64,000 bases of DNA from an uncultured Amylibacter sp. GTDB lineage: Bacteria; Pseudomonadota; Alphaproteobacteria; Rhodobacterales; Rhodobacteraceae. The stretch covers positions 682,001 to 746,000 of the forward strand of contig OY365738.1 of the NCBI GenBank assembly GCA_959347345.1. The letters run 5' to 3'. The translations under genes and the position numbers were made by a program. The notes beneath the pieces are model-generated. The model saw only the letters and a program-made list of their open reading frames with translations. It ran no database searches and was not told where the DNA came from. This document shows, one piece after another, positions 25,992 through 35,883 of this stretch; the first letter of the stretch is position 1; the number at the start of each line of letters is the position of its first letter.

Positions 25992-28216
25992 TAAAAACTT
26001 TGCGGATCGACATCAATATAAAACCGCACGTCCTTGGGCTTATCCGCCCAAGCAACCGCCCGCCACGCTCGCAACGCGCCCCACACCGCTACCTGCTTAT
26101 CCGCCTTCACCAATAACCGCATCCTATACCGCCCGCGCACCAGCGATACGGGGGCTTCGGCTGGTCCATACACCTCCGCCCCGACCGCCCGCAACGCATC
26201 AGCACACCGCACCAACGCTCGCCCGAACCCGCGCACTTCCCCCGCATCCCGCCCGTTAATAATCACACCAACCCACCGAGCATAGGGCGGCGCGGCAAAC
26301 ACCTCACGCTGCTCGGCTTCGGCTGCCCAAAACGCCTCCTCTTCACCGCTTTTTATCGCTTGCATAACGGGATGGTCGGGCTGATAGGTCTGCAAATACG
26401 CCACGCCAGCCTTATCGGCACGCCCTGCCCTGCCCGCGACTTGACGGATTAATTGAAAGCTACGCTCGGCCGCCCGTAAATCACTGCCAAACAAGCCCAA
26501 ATCCGCGTCAATCACACCAACACAGGTTAAATGCGGGAAATGATGCCCTTTTGCCACCAGTTGAGTGCCAATAATAATATCCGCCTCGCCCGCTGCGATA
26601 GCCTCAATTTTATCCTTTAATGCCCGCGCCGATAACGCCATATCGGACGATAACAGGTCAATCCGTGCGGTTGGGAACATCCTACGCGCCTCTTCATACA
26701 CACGCTCTACGCCCGGGCCGATGGTCGCCATAGCCTCGGCATCGCAGGACGGACACTGGGCAGGCACGGGGCGCGTTTCCCCGCAATGATGGCACATGAG
26801 GCGATTGTGGAACTTGTGTTCTACAAGGCGGAAATCGCACTGATGACACGCGACCTGTTGCCCGCATTCCTGACAAACCGTGATGGGGGCGTAGCCACGC
26901 CTGTTTAAAAATAACAACGATTGCTCGCCGCGTTCCAACCGTAGATGCACTTGCGTTTCTAACAGCGGGGAAATCCAGCGTTTCGGGGCTTTTGCACCCG
27001 CCCCGCGTTCCGCTCGTAAATCAATCATTTCAATATCGGGATAGCTGGCATGACCATACCGATAAGGCAAATCTATCCGCCCGTATTTGCCCTGCTGGGA
27101 ATTTACCCACGTTTCCAAAGACGGAGTGGCAGAGGATAAAATAACACTCGCCTCTGACAAAAGCCCACGCATCACCGACATATCCCGCGCCGAATAAAAC
27201 ACCGTTTCCTCTTGTTTATAGGAGCTATCGTGTTCCTCATCCACCACGATAAGCCCAAGGTTTTTGAACGGCAGAAACAGGGCCGAACGCGCCCCGATGA
27301 CTACACCCACCTGCCCGTCCGCCACTCCACGCCAGCATTGACGGCGCAAAGGCGGCGACACGCCAGAGTGCCATTGGGCGGGCGTTGCGCCGAACCTATC
27401 TTGGAAACGCTGGACGAAGGACACGGATAACGCGATTTCGGGGAGCAAAATCAGGGCTTGGCGACCTTGTTTCAGGCATTCCGCAACAGCCTCCATATAA
27501 ACTTCGGTTTTGCCACTGCCCGTAACGCCTTTTAACAGGGTGCAATGATAGGTTTTGCGGGCGACTTGTTCGCGCAATTCCAATGCGGCGGTGGTTTGCA
27601 AATCGGTGAGTTGTAATCCGGTTTTCGTGTGGTCAAGCGTGGCGATGGGCGGTTGGCTATCAGCGATAATTTCTTGGACGAGACCACTGGCAAGCAAGCC
27701 TTTGACTACCGAGGGATTAACATTCGCTTCGCGTTGTAAGTCTTTCATTGAAAACATTTTTTCTTTGTTTTCTTTAAGGAAATTTAACAAGGTTTCGCGT
27801 GGCGGAGTCGTGCGGATTTTTTCATTGGCGAGCCGCCCGAACCTGTAAAAAGCCGTGCGTGGCGGGGCTTTCATCAAATCGTTTGTGCGGACAGCCAACC
27901 CCGCCATGGCGTTAAGTGAGGATAGCGTATAATCCCCCACTCGCGCGAGGAAATCGCGGAATGTCGCGTCCAAGGGCGGTAGGTCTAGGACTTGCGCTAT
28001 CGGGCGGATTTTATCGGGGGATAGGTTGGATTTGCCCGCACCCCAGACGATGCCGAGGACTTTGCGCCGTGCCAGATTGACTTGCACGATGGAACCCGTT
28101 TGCACACCGCATGCGGGGGTTTTATAGTCTAGGATTTTATCCAAAGGGGCGCAGACGACTACGCCGACAATTTGTCCTTCGGTAAAGGTGTTTGTGGGGG
28201 GTGGGGTGTTTGGCAT
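25988..28216 (-). CDS. priA: Primosomal replication-restart helicase PriA
   Basis: A superfamily 2 helicase that reloads the replisome at collapsed forks, 742 residues. Walker A is GVTGSGKTEVY, the Walker B box is DEEH, and the zinc-binding region has the paired CxxC motifs (CQECGQQVACHQCDF, CHHCGETRPVPAQCPSC). The helicase C-terminal block IIGTQLVAKGHHFPHL is present. The N-terminal DNA-binding part begins near residue 15. It is transcribed towards the accessory pair and overlaps it by 4 bp. Confidence 0.95.
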   Translation of the reverse strand: MPNTPPPTNTFTEGQIVGVVVCAPLDKILDYKTPACGVQTGSIVQVNLARRKVLGIVWGAGKSNLSPDKIRPIAQVLDLPPLDATFRDFLARVGDYTLSSLNAMAGLAVRTNDLMKAPPRTAFYRFGRLANEKIRTTPPRETLLNFLKENKEKMFSMKDLQREANVNPSVVKGLLASGLVQEIIADSQPPIATLDHTKTGLQLTDLQTTAALELREQVARKTYHCTLLKGVTGSGKTEVYMEAVAECLKQGRQALILLPEIALSVSFVQRFQDRFGATPAQWHSGVSPPLRRQCWRGVADGQVGVVIGARSALFLPFKNLGLIVVDEEHDSSYKQEETVFYSARDMSVMRGLLSEASVILSSATPSLETWVNSQQGKYGRIDLPYRYGHASYPDIEMIDLRAERGAGAKAPKRWISPLLETQVHLRLERGEQSLLFLNRRGYAPITVCQECGQQVACHQCDFRLVEHKFHNRLMCHHCGETRPVPAQCPSCDAEAMATIGPGVERVYEEARRMFPTARIDLLSSDMALSARALKDKIEAIAAGEADIIIGTQLVAKGHHFPHLTCVGVIDADLGLFGSDLRAAERSFQLIRQVAGRAGRADKAGVAYLQTYQPDHPVMQAIKSGEEEAFWAAEAEQREVFAAPPYARWVGVIINGRDAGEVRGFGRALVRCADALRAVGAEVYGPAEAPVSLVRGRYRMRLLVKADKQVAVWGALRAWRAVAWADKPKDVRFYIDVDPQSFY

Positions 28217-28522
28217 GGGGGTGTTATACAGGGTTAATTGTGAATTATGAATGGTGAATGGTGAATAATTGGTTAATAAAGATTAAGGATTAGTTATTAG
28301 TTGTTAGTTGTTAGTTATTAGTTGTTAGTTATTAGTTGTTAGTGATGAATGGTATCATCACCGCGACTCGTTTGCAGAGGGCGTGGCTTTTGTGCATATA
28401 GGGCTTTACATAAGGGCAGTTGAACCTGCCCGACAAAAATAAAAACATGTAAAGCCCATACACAAAAGCCTTTGGTTATGTTTGGCGAATCTTTTTTAGA
28501 TAAAATAACCATTATTCATGGT
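28217..28522 (+). repeat. Mosaic element upstream of priA, left part
   Basis: TGAATTATGAATGG and TTAGTTGTTAGTTATTAG heptamers (28235-28345), then the hairpin module (GGCTTTTGTGCATATAGGGC ... GCCCATACACAAAAGCC, about 28385-28471) with the GGGCAG-TTGAAC-CTGCCC insert. The module stops soon after CCTTTGGTT and joins the next element near 28500. No coding signal is seen. Confidence 0.8.
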
Positions 28523-28810
28523 GGCACGTGGGTCGCGCGAACCCGAAGGGTGTGCGTCATGTTAGCTAGGTATGAGGGAATTTGCGTCACCAGCGACTCT
28601 AAAATACACTGACCCAGTACAACCGATAAGCTGACGCGCACCCGTGGGGGTGAGGGTGCGCGCGACCGCCCCCCCTGCGGGCACGCCCGCTAAAATTAAG
28701 AAACAAGGCGGTCGTTTCCTAGAATTAGAGGTCTGCCCTAGAATAATGATGAATGCCCTTTGGGTCTTCGTCATTGCTACGCAATGCCGACCAGTCAAGA
28801 AGTGGCAAAA
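28523..28810 (+). repeat. About 290-bp dispersed element, copy 1
   Basis: Begins near GGGTCGCGCGAACCCGAAGG, contains ACTGACCCAGTACAACCGAT, CGTGGGGGTGAGGGTGCGCG and AACAAGGCGGTCGTTTCCTAG, and ends with GCCGACCAGTCAAGAAGTGG. The same order and nearly the same sequence occur at 57027-57318. Both copies follow the hairpin-type mosaic and precede TCACTAA heptamers. No open frame is shared as a convincing gene. Confidence 0.85.
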
Positions 28811-29117
28811 ATCACTAATCACTAATCACTAATCGTTAATCACTAATTCGCCACTTCCCAAGTATTCTTTGCAAATAATCCACTCTAACGTCTTGTTATT
28901 CCAGATAGTAAATTTATAGAATCACTATCGTCTTGAAACCCAAGGGCTTTTGGCATGCTCCCGCAAAGCGGGGGCTACGCACAAAAGACCACGCTGGTCG
29001 GCACTCATTGTTTTAATTTGCGGGCAGGTTCAACTGCCCTATGTCGCGATGACGAAGACCCGCAGGGCTAAAAAACTAATAACTAATAACTAATAACTAA
29101 TAACTAATAACTAATAA
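28811..29117 (+). repeat. Mosaic element before the aldo/keto reductase gene, inverted copy
   Basis: TCACTAA heptamers (28811-28846), then modules in reverse orientation: ACTTCCCAAGTATTCTTTGC, TCTTGTTATTCCAGATAGTA, AAATTTATAG, then GGCTTTTGGCATGC, GGGCAGGTTCAACTGCCC and GACGAAGACCCGCAGGGCTA. TAACTAA heptamers (29073-29122) then run into the stop codon of the aldo/keto reductase gene. Confidence 0.8.
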
Positions 29118-30164
29118 CTAAAAAGGCATCGGCCACGCCTTATGCGCCTCTGCTATATCCGCCATAGCCTCCGCACTTAACGTCAAATTAGTCGACTCCA
29201 ATATCGGGCGCAACTGCTCCACGCTGGTCGCCCCAGGGATAACCGACCCCATAAACGGGCGCGTTTGCAACCACGCGATACACATGCCGACCATATCATA
29301 GCCGTGCTTGTCCGCAATCGCTTTATACGCGGCAATCGCGTCCCACAAACGCGGGGTTATCCGCCCGAACATATCGTTATTAATACTCATACGAGAGCCA
29401 GCAGGACATTCCGCCCCACCCTTATATTTATTGCTCAATAACCCGCCAGACAAAGGCGAATACGCCAGCAAGCCCACCTGTTCGTTATGGCTCGCCTCTG
29501 CCAAATCGGTATCAAACAGGCGATGCAACAGGCTGTATTCATTTTGAATAGCGCACATCCGCGGCAACCCGTTTTCATCGGCAATCCGCACCCACTGGGC
29601 AACCCCCCAAGCGGTTTCATTGGATAGACCTATCGCGCGGATTTTGCCCGCTTTAACGAATTCATTCAGCGTTTCTAATACTTCCAACATGTGATCCAGA
29701 ACCTCGGTTTTCACCTGCGCGGTCGGGTCATAATCCCAGTTTCGCCTGAACATATAGCCACCTCTGTTCGGCCAATGCAACTGATACAAATCAACATAAT
29801 CCGTGCACAGCGACCGCAGGGACGCATCCATAGCCGCCTGTATATTGGCGCGGCTAATCGGGCTGCCCTCACGCACAGGCGCATAGCCCGCACCCGCGAC
29901 TTTAGTCGCCAGCATGACTTTATCGCGTTTGCCGCTTTTTTGTATCCATTGCCCGATAATCCGCTCGGTACTGCCTTGGGTTTCGGCGGACATGGGGTTA
30001 ACGGGATAAACCTCCGCCGTGTCAATGATATTCACGCCGTAATCCAGCGCCATATCGATTTGCGCGTGTCCTTCTTCGGGGGTGTTTTGCGTGCCCCAAG
30101 TCATAGAGCCTAGGCATATCTCAGAGACCATCAAATCGCTGCTGCCGAGTTTTTTATATTGCAT
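29118..30164 (-). CDS. Aldo/keto reductase, Tas-like
   Basis: A 348-residue NADPH-dependent aldo/keto reductase. The catalytic tetrad is visible: Asp and Tyr in IIDTAEVYP, Lys in LATKVAG and His in YQLHWPN; the cofactor region includes QNEYSLLHR and GLLAYSPLSGGLLSNKY. Length and the EVYP variant fit the Tas/YghZ-like group. The physiological substrate is unknown. AAAAAGGAA precedes the ATG. The TAG stop comes from the heptamer array downstream. Confidence 0.9.
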   Translation of the reverse strand: MQYKKLGSSDLMVSEICLGSMTWGTQNTPEEGHAQIDMALDYGVNIIDTAEVYPVNPMSAETQGSTERIIGQWIQKSGKRDKVMLATKVAGAGYAPVREGSPISRANIQAAMDASLRSLCTDYVDLYQLHWPNRGGYMFRRNWDYDPTAQVKTEVLDHMLEVLETLNEFVKAGKIRAIGLSNETAWGVAQWVRIADENGLPRMCAIQNEYSLLHRLFDTDLAEASHNEQVGLLAYSPLSGGLLSNKYKGGAECPAGSRMSINNDMFGRITPRLWDAIAAYKAIADKHGYDMVGMCIAWLQTRPFMGSVIPGATSVEQLRPILESTNLTLSAEAMADIAEAHKAWPMPF

Positions 30165-30300
30165 TGTGTTTCCTTTTTGGGTTGTATTTTTGGGGTTGTA
30201 TATTTTTGTTGTGGGGGGTGTTTAGCAGGAGTTCGCGTAAAGTGCAAGCCAACGCCCCGCCCCTCTTGCAAATCCCATAAATCTGGTTATGATAAATCCT

Positions 30301-30834
30301 ATGAATACTAAACACCCTACCATAACCACCCGCCCTGCGTTGCCCACGGACGCGGATGATATTGCGCGGATTTGGAACGGTTATATCCGCGATAGCTTGG
30401 TGACCTTTAACAGTATAGAAAAAACCATCCAAGAGGTGCAAGACCTGATAACCAATCAGCCGTTCTTTGTCGCGGAAACCACCCAAACTATCATAGGATT
30501 CGCCACCTATGGCGCGTTCCGCAAGGGTATAGGTTACGCTCACAGCAAGGAACACACCGTTATGATTGCCCCTGATAACACGGGCGATGGTGCGGGTCGC
30601 GCCCTTATGACTGCGATAAGGAACACGGCGCAATCCCACGGCACTCACAGCCTGTTTGCCGGTATAACGGGCAGTAACCAACCCGCCATTGATTTCCACC
30701 GCAATCTTGGGTTTATCCACCGCGCCCATATTCCAGAGGCTGGCTATAAATTCGCCCAATGGCACGATTTGGTTCTAATGCAATATATTTTCCCAAACGA
30801 TAGCCCACCGAAACCCCACAGCAATAGCGAATAA
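30301..30834 (+). CDS. GNAT N-acetyltransferase, phosphinothricin acetyltransferase-like
   Basis: A single GNAT domain of 177 residues. The acetyl-CoA loop is NTGDGAGRALM, preceded by KEHTVMI, and the C-terminus has GYKFAQWHDLVLMQ, which matches the Pat/Bar-like family closely. Members acetylate amino groups of amino-acid-like compounds; the true substrate is unknown. An ATG at 30289 is an alternative start, and neither has a clear ribosome site. The next gene starts 27 bp downstream. Confidence 0.88.
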   Translation: MNTKHPTITTRPALPTDADDIARIWNGYIRDSLVTFNSIEKTIQEVQDLITNQPFFVAETTQTIIGFATYGAFRKGIGYAHSKEHTVMIAPDNTGDGAGRALMTAIRNTAQSHGTHSLFAGITGSNQPAIDFHRNLGFIHRAHIPEAGYKFAQWHDLVLMQYIFPNDSPPKPHSNSE

Positions 30835-30861
30835 TTAACCATTAAAGCGCAGAAAGACCCC

Positions 30862-31566
30862 ATGACCCCCGCATCTATTTGGACACGTATCGCGACTTAT
30901 TTATTGGAACTGGCACCGACCCAGACTCTGTCCGCGTGGATGGACGGATGGCGCACGCCGCCCGAGCATTCCATAGCTTTCACCATCGCGGTTATCGCTT
31001 TGGGCGCGAAAATGGCGAAAGCGGACGGTCACGTCAGCCGCAATGAAATCGCCGTATTCCGCCAGATTTTCCATATTGACGAGGCCGATGAAGCCCAGGC
31101 GGCCAAGGTCTATAACCTCGCACGGCAGGATATTGCGGGGTTTGAACTTTATGCCCGCCAGATAGCGGGGATGTTTGCGGACCGACCAGCTATGTTAGAG
31201 GATTTGATGGATTGCTTGTTTCAAATCGCCACGGCTGATGGGGTTTATCACGCGTCCGAGGATGATTTTATCCATAAGGTCGCGGATATATTCGCACTGG
31301 ACGCGGGGGTGTTTTATCGGATGCGGCGGCGATATACGGGTGATGGAGCGTTGCGGTTAAGCAGCTATGATGATGCGTGTTTCGCCTTGGGGGTAGAGGC
31401 GGACGCGGATTTGGCGGATATTCGTGCGGCGTGGGTGGGGATTGTTAAGGAAAACCATCCAGATAGGCTGGTCGCTAAGGGGTTGCCTAAAGAGGCAATG
31501 ATACTAGCGAACAATCGGCTGGTGCAGGCGAATAAGGCGTGGCGAATTGTGAATGGTGAATTATGA
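30862..31566 (+). CDS. TerB plus J-domain protein (DjlA-like co-chaperone)
   Basis: A 234-residue protein with a TerB-like helical domain (about 40-150: ALGAKMAKADGHVSRNEIAV, later QIATADGVYHASED) and a C-terminal J-domain (about 168-230) with the HPD motif in ENHPDRLVAKGLP. HPD stimulates the DnaK ATPase. No clear transmembrane anchor is seen, unlike DjlA of enterics. The last residues (RIVNGEL) and the stop are written by a TGAATGG-type heptamer array. Confidence 0.88.
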   Translation: MTPASIWTRIATYLLELAPTQTLSAWMDGWRTPPEHSIAFTIAVIALGAKMAKADGHVSRNEIAVFRQIFHIDEADEAQAAKVYNLARQDIAGFELYARQIAGMFADRPAMLEDLMDCLFQIATADGVYHASEDDFIHKVADIFALDAGVFYRMRRRYTGDGALRLSSYDDACFALGVEADADLADIRAAWVGIVKENHPDRLVAKGLPKEAMILANNRLVQANKAWRIVNGEL

Positions 31567-31612
31567 ATGGTGAATTGTGAATGATTAGTGATTAATGATT
31601 AATCATTGACAT
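31550..31612 (+). repeat. Heptamer array at the 3' end of the TerB/J-domain gene
   Basis: GAATTGTGAATGGTGAATTA-type units run across the stop codon and continue as GATTAGTGATTAATGATTAA. Period 7. No inverted partner array is seen before the pepF start, where AAAGGACAT serves as ribosome site. Confidence 0.8.
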
Positions 31613-31669
31613 TCTTTTTTATTACGCTAAAAACCCCCAATAAACCCCACAAACCACAAAGGACATCCT

Positions 31670-33490
31670 ATGCTCATAAATACCATCCCCCGCGATTCCG
31701 CACCGAATGCCAACGCCAAGGATAACGAATTCGGCAACCTGCCCGAATGGGATTTATCCGACCTTTATACCGCGCCCGATTCCCCTGCCCTGCAAAAAGA
31801 TTTGAGCTGGCTACAAACCGAATGCGCCGCGTTCCAAACCGATTTCGCCACCAAACTACACACGCTGACCGCCGAGCAATGGCTCGCCTGTATCGCCCGC
31901 TATGAAACCATCCACCGCACCACATCGCGGATTATGACCTTTGCTGGACTGCGTTATTATCAAAAAACCACCGACCCTGACCGCGCGAAGTTCCTTGCGG
32001 ATATGGAGGAAAACCTAACCGCCACCTCGGCCAATCTGGTGTTTTTCACACTGGAAATAAACCGTTTGGAAGAACCCGCGCTGGACGCTACCCTTAATGA
32101 AACCCCTGCGTTAAACCGCTATCGCCCGATATTTGAGCGGATTCGCGCGATGCGCCCCTATCAATTATCGGACGAGCTGGAAAAATTCCTGCACGACCAA
32201 TCGGTCGTCGGCTCGGCCGCTTGGAACCGTTTATTTGATGAAACTATGGCTTCTATGCAGTTCAAAATAAACGATAAAACCCATAATTTGGAATCCGCGT
32301 TAAACCTGTTTTCCGACACAGACCGCACGAAACGAGAGGCCGCCGCCCGCGCGGTTATGGCGGAATTATCGCAAAATATATCGCTGTTTGCGCGGATAAC
32401 GAATACTCTGGCGAAGGAAAAAGAGGTGGAGGATAGATGGCGCACTCTGCCCACGCCACAGGCTAGCCGTCACCTCAGCAACCATGTCGAACCAGAGGTC
32501 GTTACCGCCCTGCGGGATGCGGTTGTCGCGGCGTACCCAAAGACTTCGCATCGGTATTATCAGTTGAAAGCCAAATGGCTGGGGCTGGAACGTTTGCAAA
32601 TCTGGGACCGCTCTGCGCCCCTGCCGAATGCAGAGCAAACGCCGATTGGCTGGGACGATGCACGCGCATTAGTTCTGGATGCCTACGGCGGGTTTTCCCC
32701 GAAAATGGCCGACATAGCCCGCCCGTTCTTTGATAAAGGCTGGATTGACGCGGGTGTGAAGGACGGCAAAGCCCCAGGCGCGTTCTGCCACCCTGCCGTG
32801 TCCGATGCCCACCCGTTTGTGATGCTTAATTATATGGGCAAACAGCGCGATGTGATGACTCTGGCGCACGAATTGGGACACGGAGTGCATCAGGTTTTGG
32901 CGGCGGGGCAAGGCGAGCTGTTGTCGCATACTCCGCTGACTCTGGCGGAAACGGCGAGTGTGTTTGGCGAAATGCTGACCTTCCGTGCGTTGCTGGATAA
33001 AACCACGGATAAGGCGGCGCGGAAGCGGTTGTTGGCGAGTAAAACGGAGGATATGATTAACACCCTCGTGCGCCAAATTGCGTTCTATGATTTTGAATGT
33101 AAAGTTCATGCGGCGCGGGCTGATGGGGAATTAACCGCGCAGAGCATCAATGATTTATGGATGTCGGTGCAAGGTGAAAGCCTGGGGCCGGCGTTTGAAT
33201 TTGCGCAGGGGTATGAGACTTTCTGGGCGTATATCCCGCATTTCATCCATTCGCCGTTTTATGTGTATGCTTATGCGTTCGGCGATGGGTTGGTCAATGC
33301 TCTCTATGCCGTGTATCAGGAGGGGAATGCGGGCTTTGAAGAGGCGTATTTTGAGATGTTAGCGGCGGGTGGATCAAAGCATCATAAGGAGCTGTTGGCT
33401 CCGTTTGGACTGGACGCGAGTGCGGCGGATTTCTGGGATAAAGGGCTGGGGGTTATCGCAGGGATGATTGATGAGTTGGAGACTCTTTAG
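31670..33490 (+). CDS. pepF: Oligoendopeptidase F, M3 family
   Basis: A cytosolic zinc peptidase of 606 residues that degrades short peptides. The zinc motif is LAHELGHGVHQVL at about residue 403, and the downstream Glu ligand lies in TLAETASVFGEML. The C-terminal block HFIHSPFYVYAYAFGDGLVNALYA is typical of the PepF/M3 family. AAAGGACAT lies just before the ATG. Confidence 0.93.
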   Translation: MLINTIPRDSAPNANAKDNEFGNLPEWDLSDLYTAPDSPALQKDLSWLQTECAAFQTDFATKLHTLTAEQWLACIARYETIHRTTSRIMTFAGLRYYQKTTDPDRAKFLADMEENLTATSANLVFFTLEINRLEEPALDATLNETPALNRYRPIFERIRAMRPYQLSDELEKFLHDQSVVGSAAWNRLFDETMASMQFKINDKTHNLESALNLFSDTDRTKREAAARAVMAELSQNISLFARITNTLAKEKEVEDRWRTLPTPQASRHLSNHVEPEVVTALRDAVVAAYPKTSHRYYQLKAKWLGLERLQIWDRSAPLPNAEQTPIGWDDARALVLDAYGGFSPKMADIARPFFDKGWIDAGVKDGKAPGAFCHPAVSDAHPFVMLNYMGKQRDVMTLAHELGHGVHQVLAAGQGELLSHTPLTLAETASVFGEMLTFRALLDKTTDKAARKRLLASKTEDMINTLVRQIAFYDFECKVHAARADGELTAQSINDLWMSVQGESLGPAFEFAQGYETFWAYIPHFIHSPFYVYAYAFGDGLVNALYAVYQEGNAGFEEAYFEMLAAGGSKHHKELLAPFGLDASAADFWDKGLGVIAGMIDELETL

Positions 33491-33568
33491 GTTCAACGAT
33501 TAGTGATGAATGGCTTGACAAAAGATAAATAGCCGTTATGGTCGCAGGATAAAACAAATCCAAAAGGG

Positions 33569-34882
33569 ATGCAGGTCTTGCTAAATAACGGGTCTATAAA
33601 AAACCGAACCATCTTTTGCCACGATAATTTGGAAATCTTACGTGGGATAGACTCCGATTGCGTGGATTTAATCTATCTTGATCCGCCCTTTAATAAGAAA
33701 AAGGTTTTCACCTCCCCGATTGGTAAAAATGCCGTGGGTGCGTCGTTCAGCGATATATTCCGTGAGGAAGATGTTAAAGACGAATGGTTGCAGGATATTA
33801 AAGAAGAGCATTATTTTATTCATAACCTGCTTTCCACCGTAAAAGTGATAGAGGGGCGCGCGTCCTATAATTTTTGCTATCTTGCTTATATGGCGATTCG
33901 CTTGATAGAATGCCAAAGGGTATTAAAACCCACGGGGTCAATATACCTCCATTGCGACCCGACTATGTCGCATTATTTGAAACTGCTATTGGATTGTATT
34001 TTTGGCGAAGCCAATTTCCGCAACGAAATCATCTGGCATTATCGCCGATGGACGGCTGGAAATAAAAATTTCCAACGGATGCATGATATTATTTTCAGAT
34101 ACTCAAAATCGGATAATTTCGTGTTTAATGTGCAATATGAACCTTATGGCGACTGGATAAAAAAGGATTACAATTATACCGATAAGGACGGGCGCAGATG
34201 GCGGTGGCACACCGTAAAAGGCAAACGTTACAAGGTTTATTTGGAAGACCCCGACAAGGGGGTGAAATTAAATGATGTGTGGCAAATTCCGTATTTGGGA
34301 TCAACGGCGAAAGAACGCACGGGCTATCCCACGCAAAAACCTCTGGCGTTGTTGGAACGGATTATCACCGCGTCCTGCGTTGAGGGTGGGGTTGTTTTAG
34401 ACCCGTTTTGCGGGTGTGCCACGACTTGCGTTGCGGCGGAAAAGATGGGGCGGCGTTGGGTTGGCGTGGATGTATCAATAAAAGCCTATGAATTGGTGCA
34501 GGAGCGAATGAAAAAAGAGGTGGAACGCAAGGGTGAATTTAAATCGTTGCAAAAAGAGGTGTATTTCGAAACCAGCCCGCCTGTTCGTACCGATTTGGGC
34601 GCGGATACCCGCGTGCAAAAATATGTTTATATCATATCAAACCCCCAATATGAGAATTATTTTAAGGTCGGTATAGCGTCTGACCCAAAACGCCGTTTGA
34701 ATTCTTACCAAACCTCTGACCCGAAACGTGGGTATGTGCTGGAATATAGTTTCGAAACGCCCAATTTTCGCGAGATTGAATCTTATATCCATAACGACAT
34801 CTATAAAAGCCCGCATGAGTGGGTGTTTGAAACCGATATGCAAAATATTATCAAGCATATAGAGGGCTGGGTTAAAACCTAA
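33569..34882 (+). CDS. DNA methyltransferase fused to a GIY-YIG nuclease domain
   Basis: A 437-residue protein. Motif IV (LDPPF, residues 37-41) comes first and the SAM-binding FxGxG-like block (LDPFCGCATTCVAAEK, 277-292; then RWVGVDVS) comes later, the beta-class order for N4-cytosine or N6-adenine methylation. Residues about 350-435 form a GIY-YIG domain of the T5orf172/Mug113 type: YVYIISNP, YFKVGIASDPKRRLNSYQ, FETPNFREIESYIH and HEWVFET. AAAGGG sits directly against the ATG, so a TTG at 33578 may be the real start. No separate restriction enzyme or specificity gene is adjacent. It is inserted between pepF and rpoH and overlaps the convergent rpoH by 4 bp. Confidence 0.85.
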   Translation: MQVLLNNGSIKNRTIFCHDNLEILRGIDSDCVDLIYLDPPFNKKKVFTSPIGKNAVGASFSDIFREEDVKDEWLQDIKEEHYFIHNLLSTVKVIEGRASYNFCYLAYMAIRLIECQRVLKPTGSIYLHCDPTMSHYLKLLLDCIFGEANFRNEIIWHYRRWTAGNKNFQRMHDIIFRYSKSDNFVFNVQYEPYGDWIKKDYNYTDKDGRRWRWHTVKGKRYKVYLEDPDKGVKLNDVWQIPYLGSTAKERTGYPTQKPLALLERIITASCVEGGVVLDPFCGCATTCVAAEKMGRRWVGVDVSIKAYELVQERMKKEVERKGEFKSLQKEVYFETSPPVRTDLGADTRVQKYVYIISNPQYENYFKVGIASDPKRRLNSYQTSDPKRGYVLEYSFETPNFREIESYIHNDIYKSPHEWVFETDMQNIIKHIEGWVKT

Positions 34883-35787
34883 CCCCCAATCGCCAACTCC
34901 GAATCCCGCTTTTCCACCATCGCCACCATCTCTGCCTGTAACTTTTCAAACGCTCGCATTTCAATCTGGCGCACGCGCTCGCGGCTAATCCCATACTTGG
35001 ACGATAACGCGTCCAAGGTAGCAGGGGGTTCGCTCAATCGCCGATCGGTCAATATAGCCTGCTCCCGCTCGTTCAAAACCGACACCGCCTCTGCCATCAT
35101 CGCGCGATACTTATCCAGCTCCTGCTTTTTCTCAAAATCGGCGGCTTGGTCGGCGGATTCATCCTCTAACCAATCCTGCCATTCGCCGCCACCGTCTTCG
35201 CCGTCGCCACTATTACCCAGCGGAGTATTCAGGGATAAATCACTGCCACTCATCCGCTGGTTCATGGAGACAACTTCATCCTCGGTCACATTCAAATCCT
35301 TGGCAATTCGCGCCAAATTCTCAGGTCGTAAATTCCCCGTTTCCATAGCACCGATTTTATTCTTCACCTTACGCAGATTGAAAAACAGCTTTTTCTGGGC
35401 GGCGGTCGTGCCTATCTTTACCAGAGACCAACTGCGCAACACATATTCCTGTATGCTCGCGCGAATCCACCACATCGCGTAGGTCGCCAAACGAAACCCT
35501 TTGTCGGGGTCAAACCGCTTTACCGCTTGCATTAACCCGACATTAGCCTCCGATATCACCTCGCCCATCGGCAGACCATAGCCGCGATAGCCACCCGCCA
35601 TTTTCGCCGCCAACCGCAGGTGGGAGGTCACCAGTTTATGGGCGGCCTTCGTGTCTTGGTTTTCAACCCACGCTTTGGCCAGCATTTGCTCTTCCTCTGG
35701 CTCTAACATCGGGAATTTGCTGATTTGGGACATATAACGGTTCAAGCCCTCATCAGGCGATGGCACGGGTAAGTTTTTATAGCTCAT
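34879..35787 (-). CDS. rpoH: Heat-shock sigma factor sigma-32
   Basis: A 302-residue sigma-70-family protein. The RpoH box appears as QKKLFFNLR. Region 2 has EANVGLMQAVKRFDPDKGFRLATYAMWWIRASI, read here in short blocks (GLMQAVKRFDP, RLATYAMWWIRA). Region 4.2 has YGISRERVRQIEMRAFEKL. RpoH directs RNA polymerase to heat-shock promoters. Its substrate gene lon lies 18 kb away in this window. Confidence 0.95.
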   Translation of the reverse strand: MSYKNLPVPSPDEGLNRYMSQISKFPMLEPEEEQMLAKAWVENQDTKAAHKLVTSHLRLAAKMAGGYRGYGLPMGEVISEANVGLMQAVKRFDPDKGFRLATYAMWWIRASIQEYVLRSWSLVKIGTTAAQKKLFFNLRKVKNKIGAMETGNLRPENLARIAKDLNVTEDEVVSMNQRMSGSDLSLNTPLGNSGDGEDGGGEWQDWLEDESADQAADFEKKQELDKYRAMMAEAVSVLNEREQAILTDRRLSEPPATLDALSSKYGISRERVRQIEMRAFEKLQAEMVAMVEKRDSELAIGG

Positions 35788-35883
35788 TTTGTCGTCCTTA
35801 TGGATTTTATATGGGTTTTGGGGGAATTTACCGCCCCCAGTTGTCTATGATATAGGAACGGGCTGCCGCGAAATCAACCCCTA

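Noticed and set aside
24679..26000. Attachment-site repeat for the module after tRNA-Ala
   Set aside because: No copy of the tRNA-Ala 3' end was found downstream of the gene pair; the same search beside tRNA-Val was also negative.
30154..30765. 203-codon minus-strand open frame
   Set aside because: It is antisense to the GNAT gene, which has the full acetyl-CoA motif.
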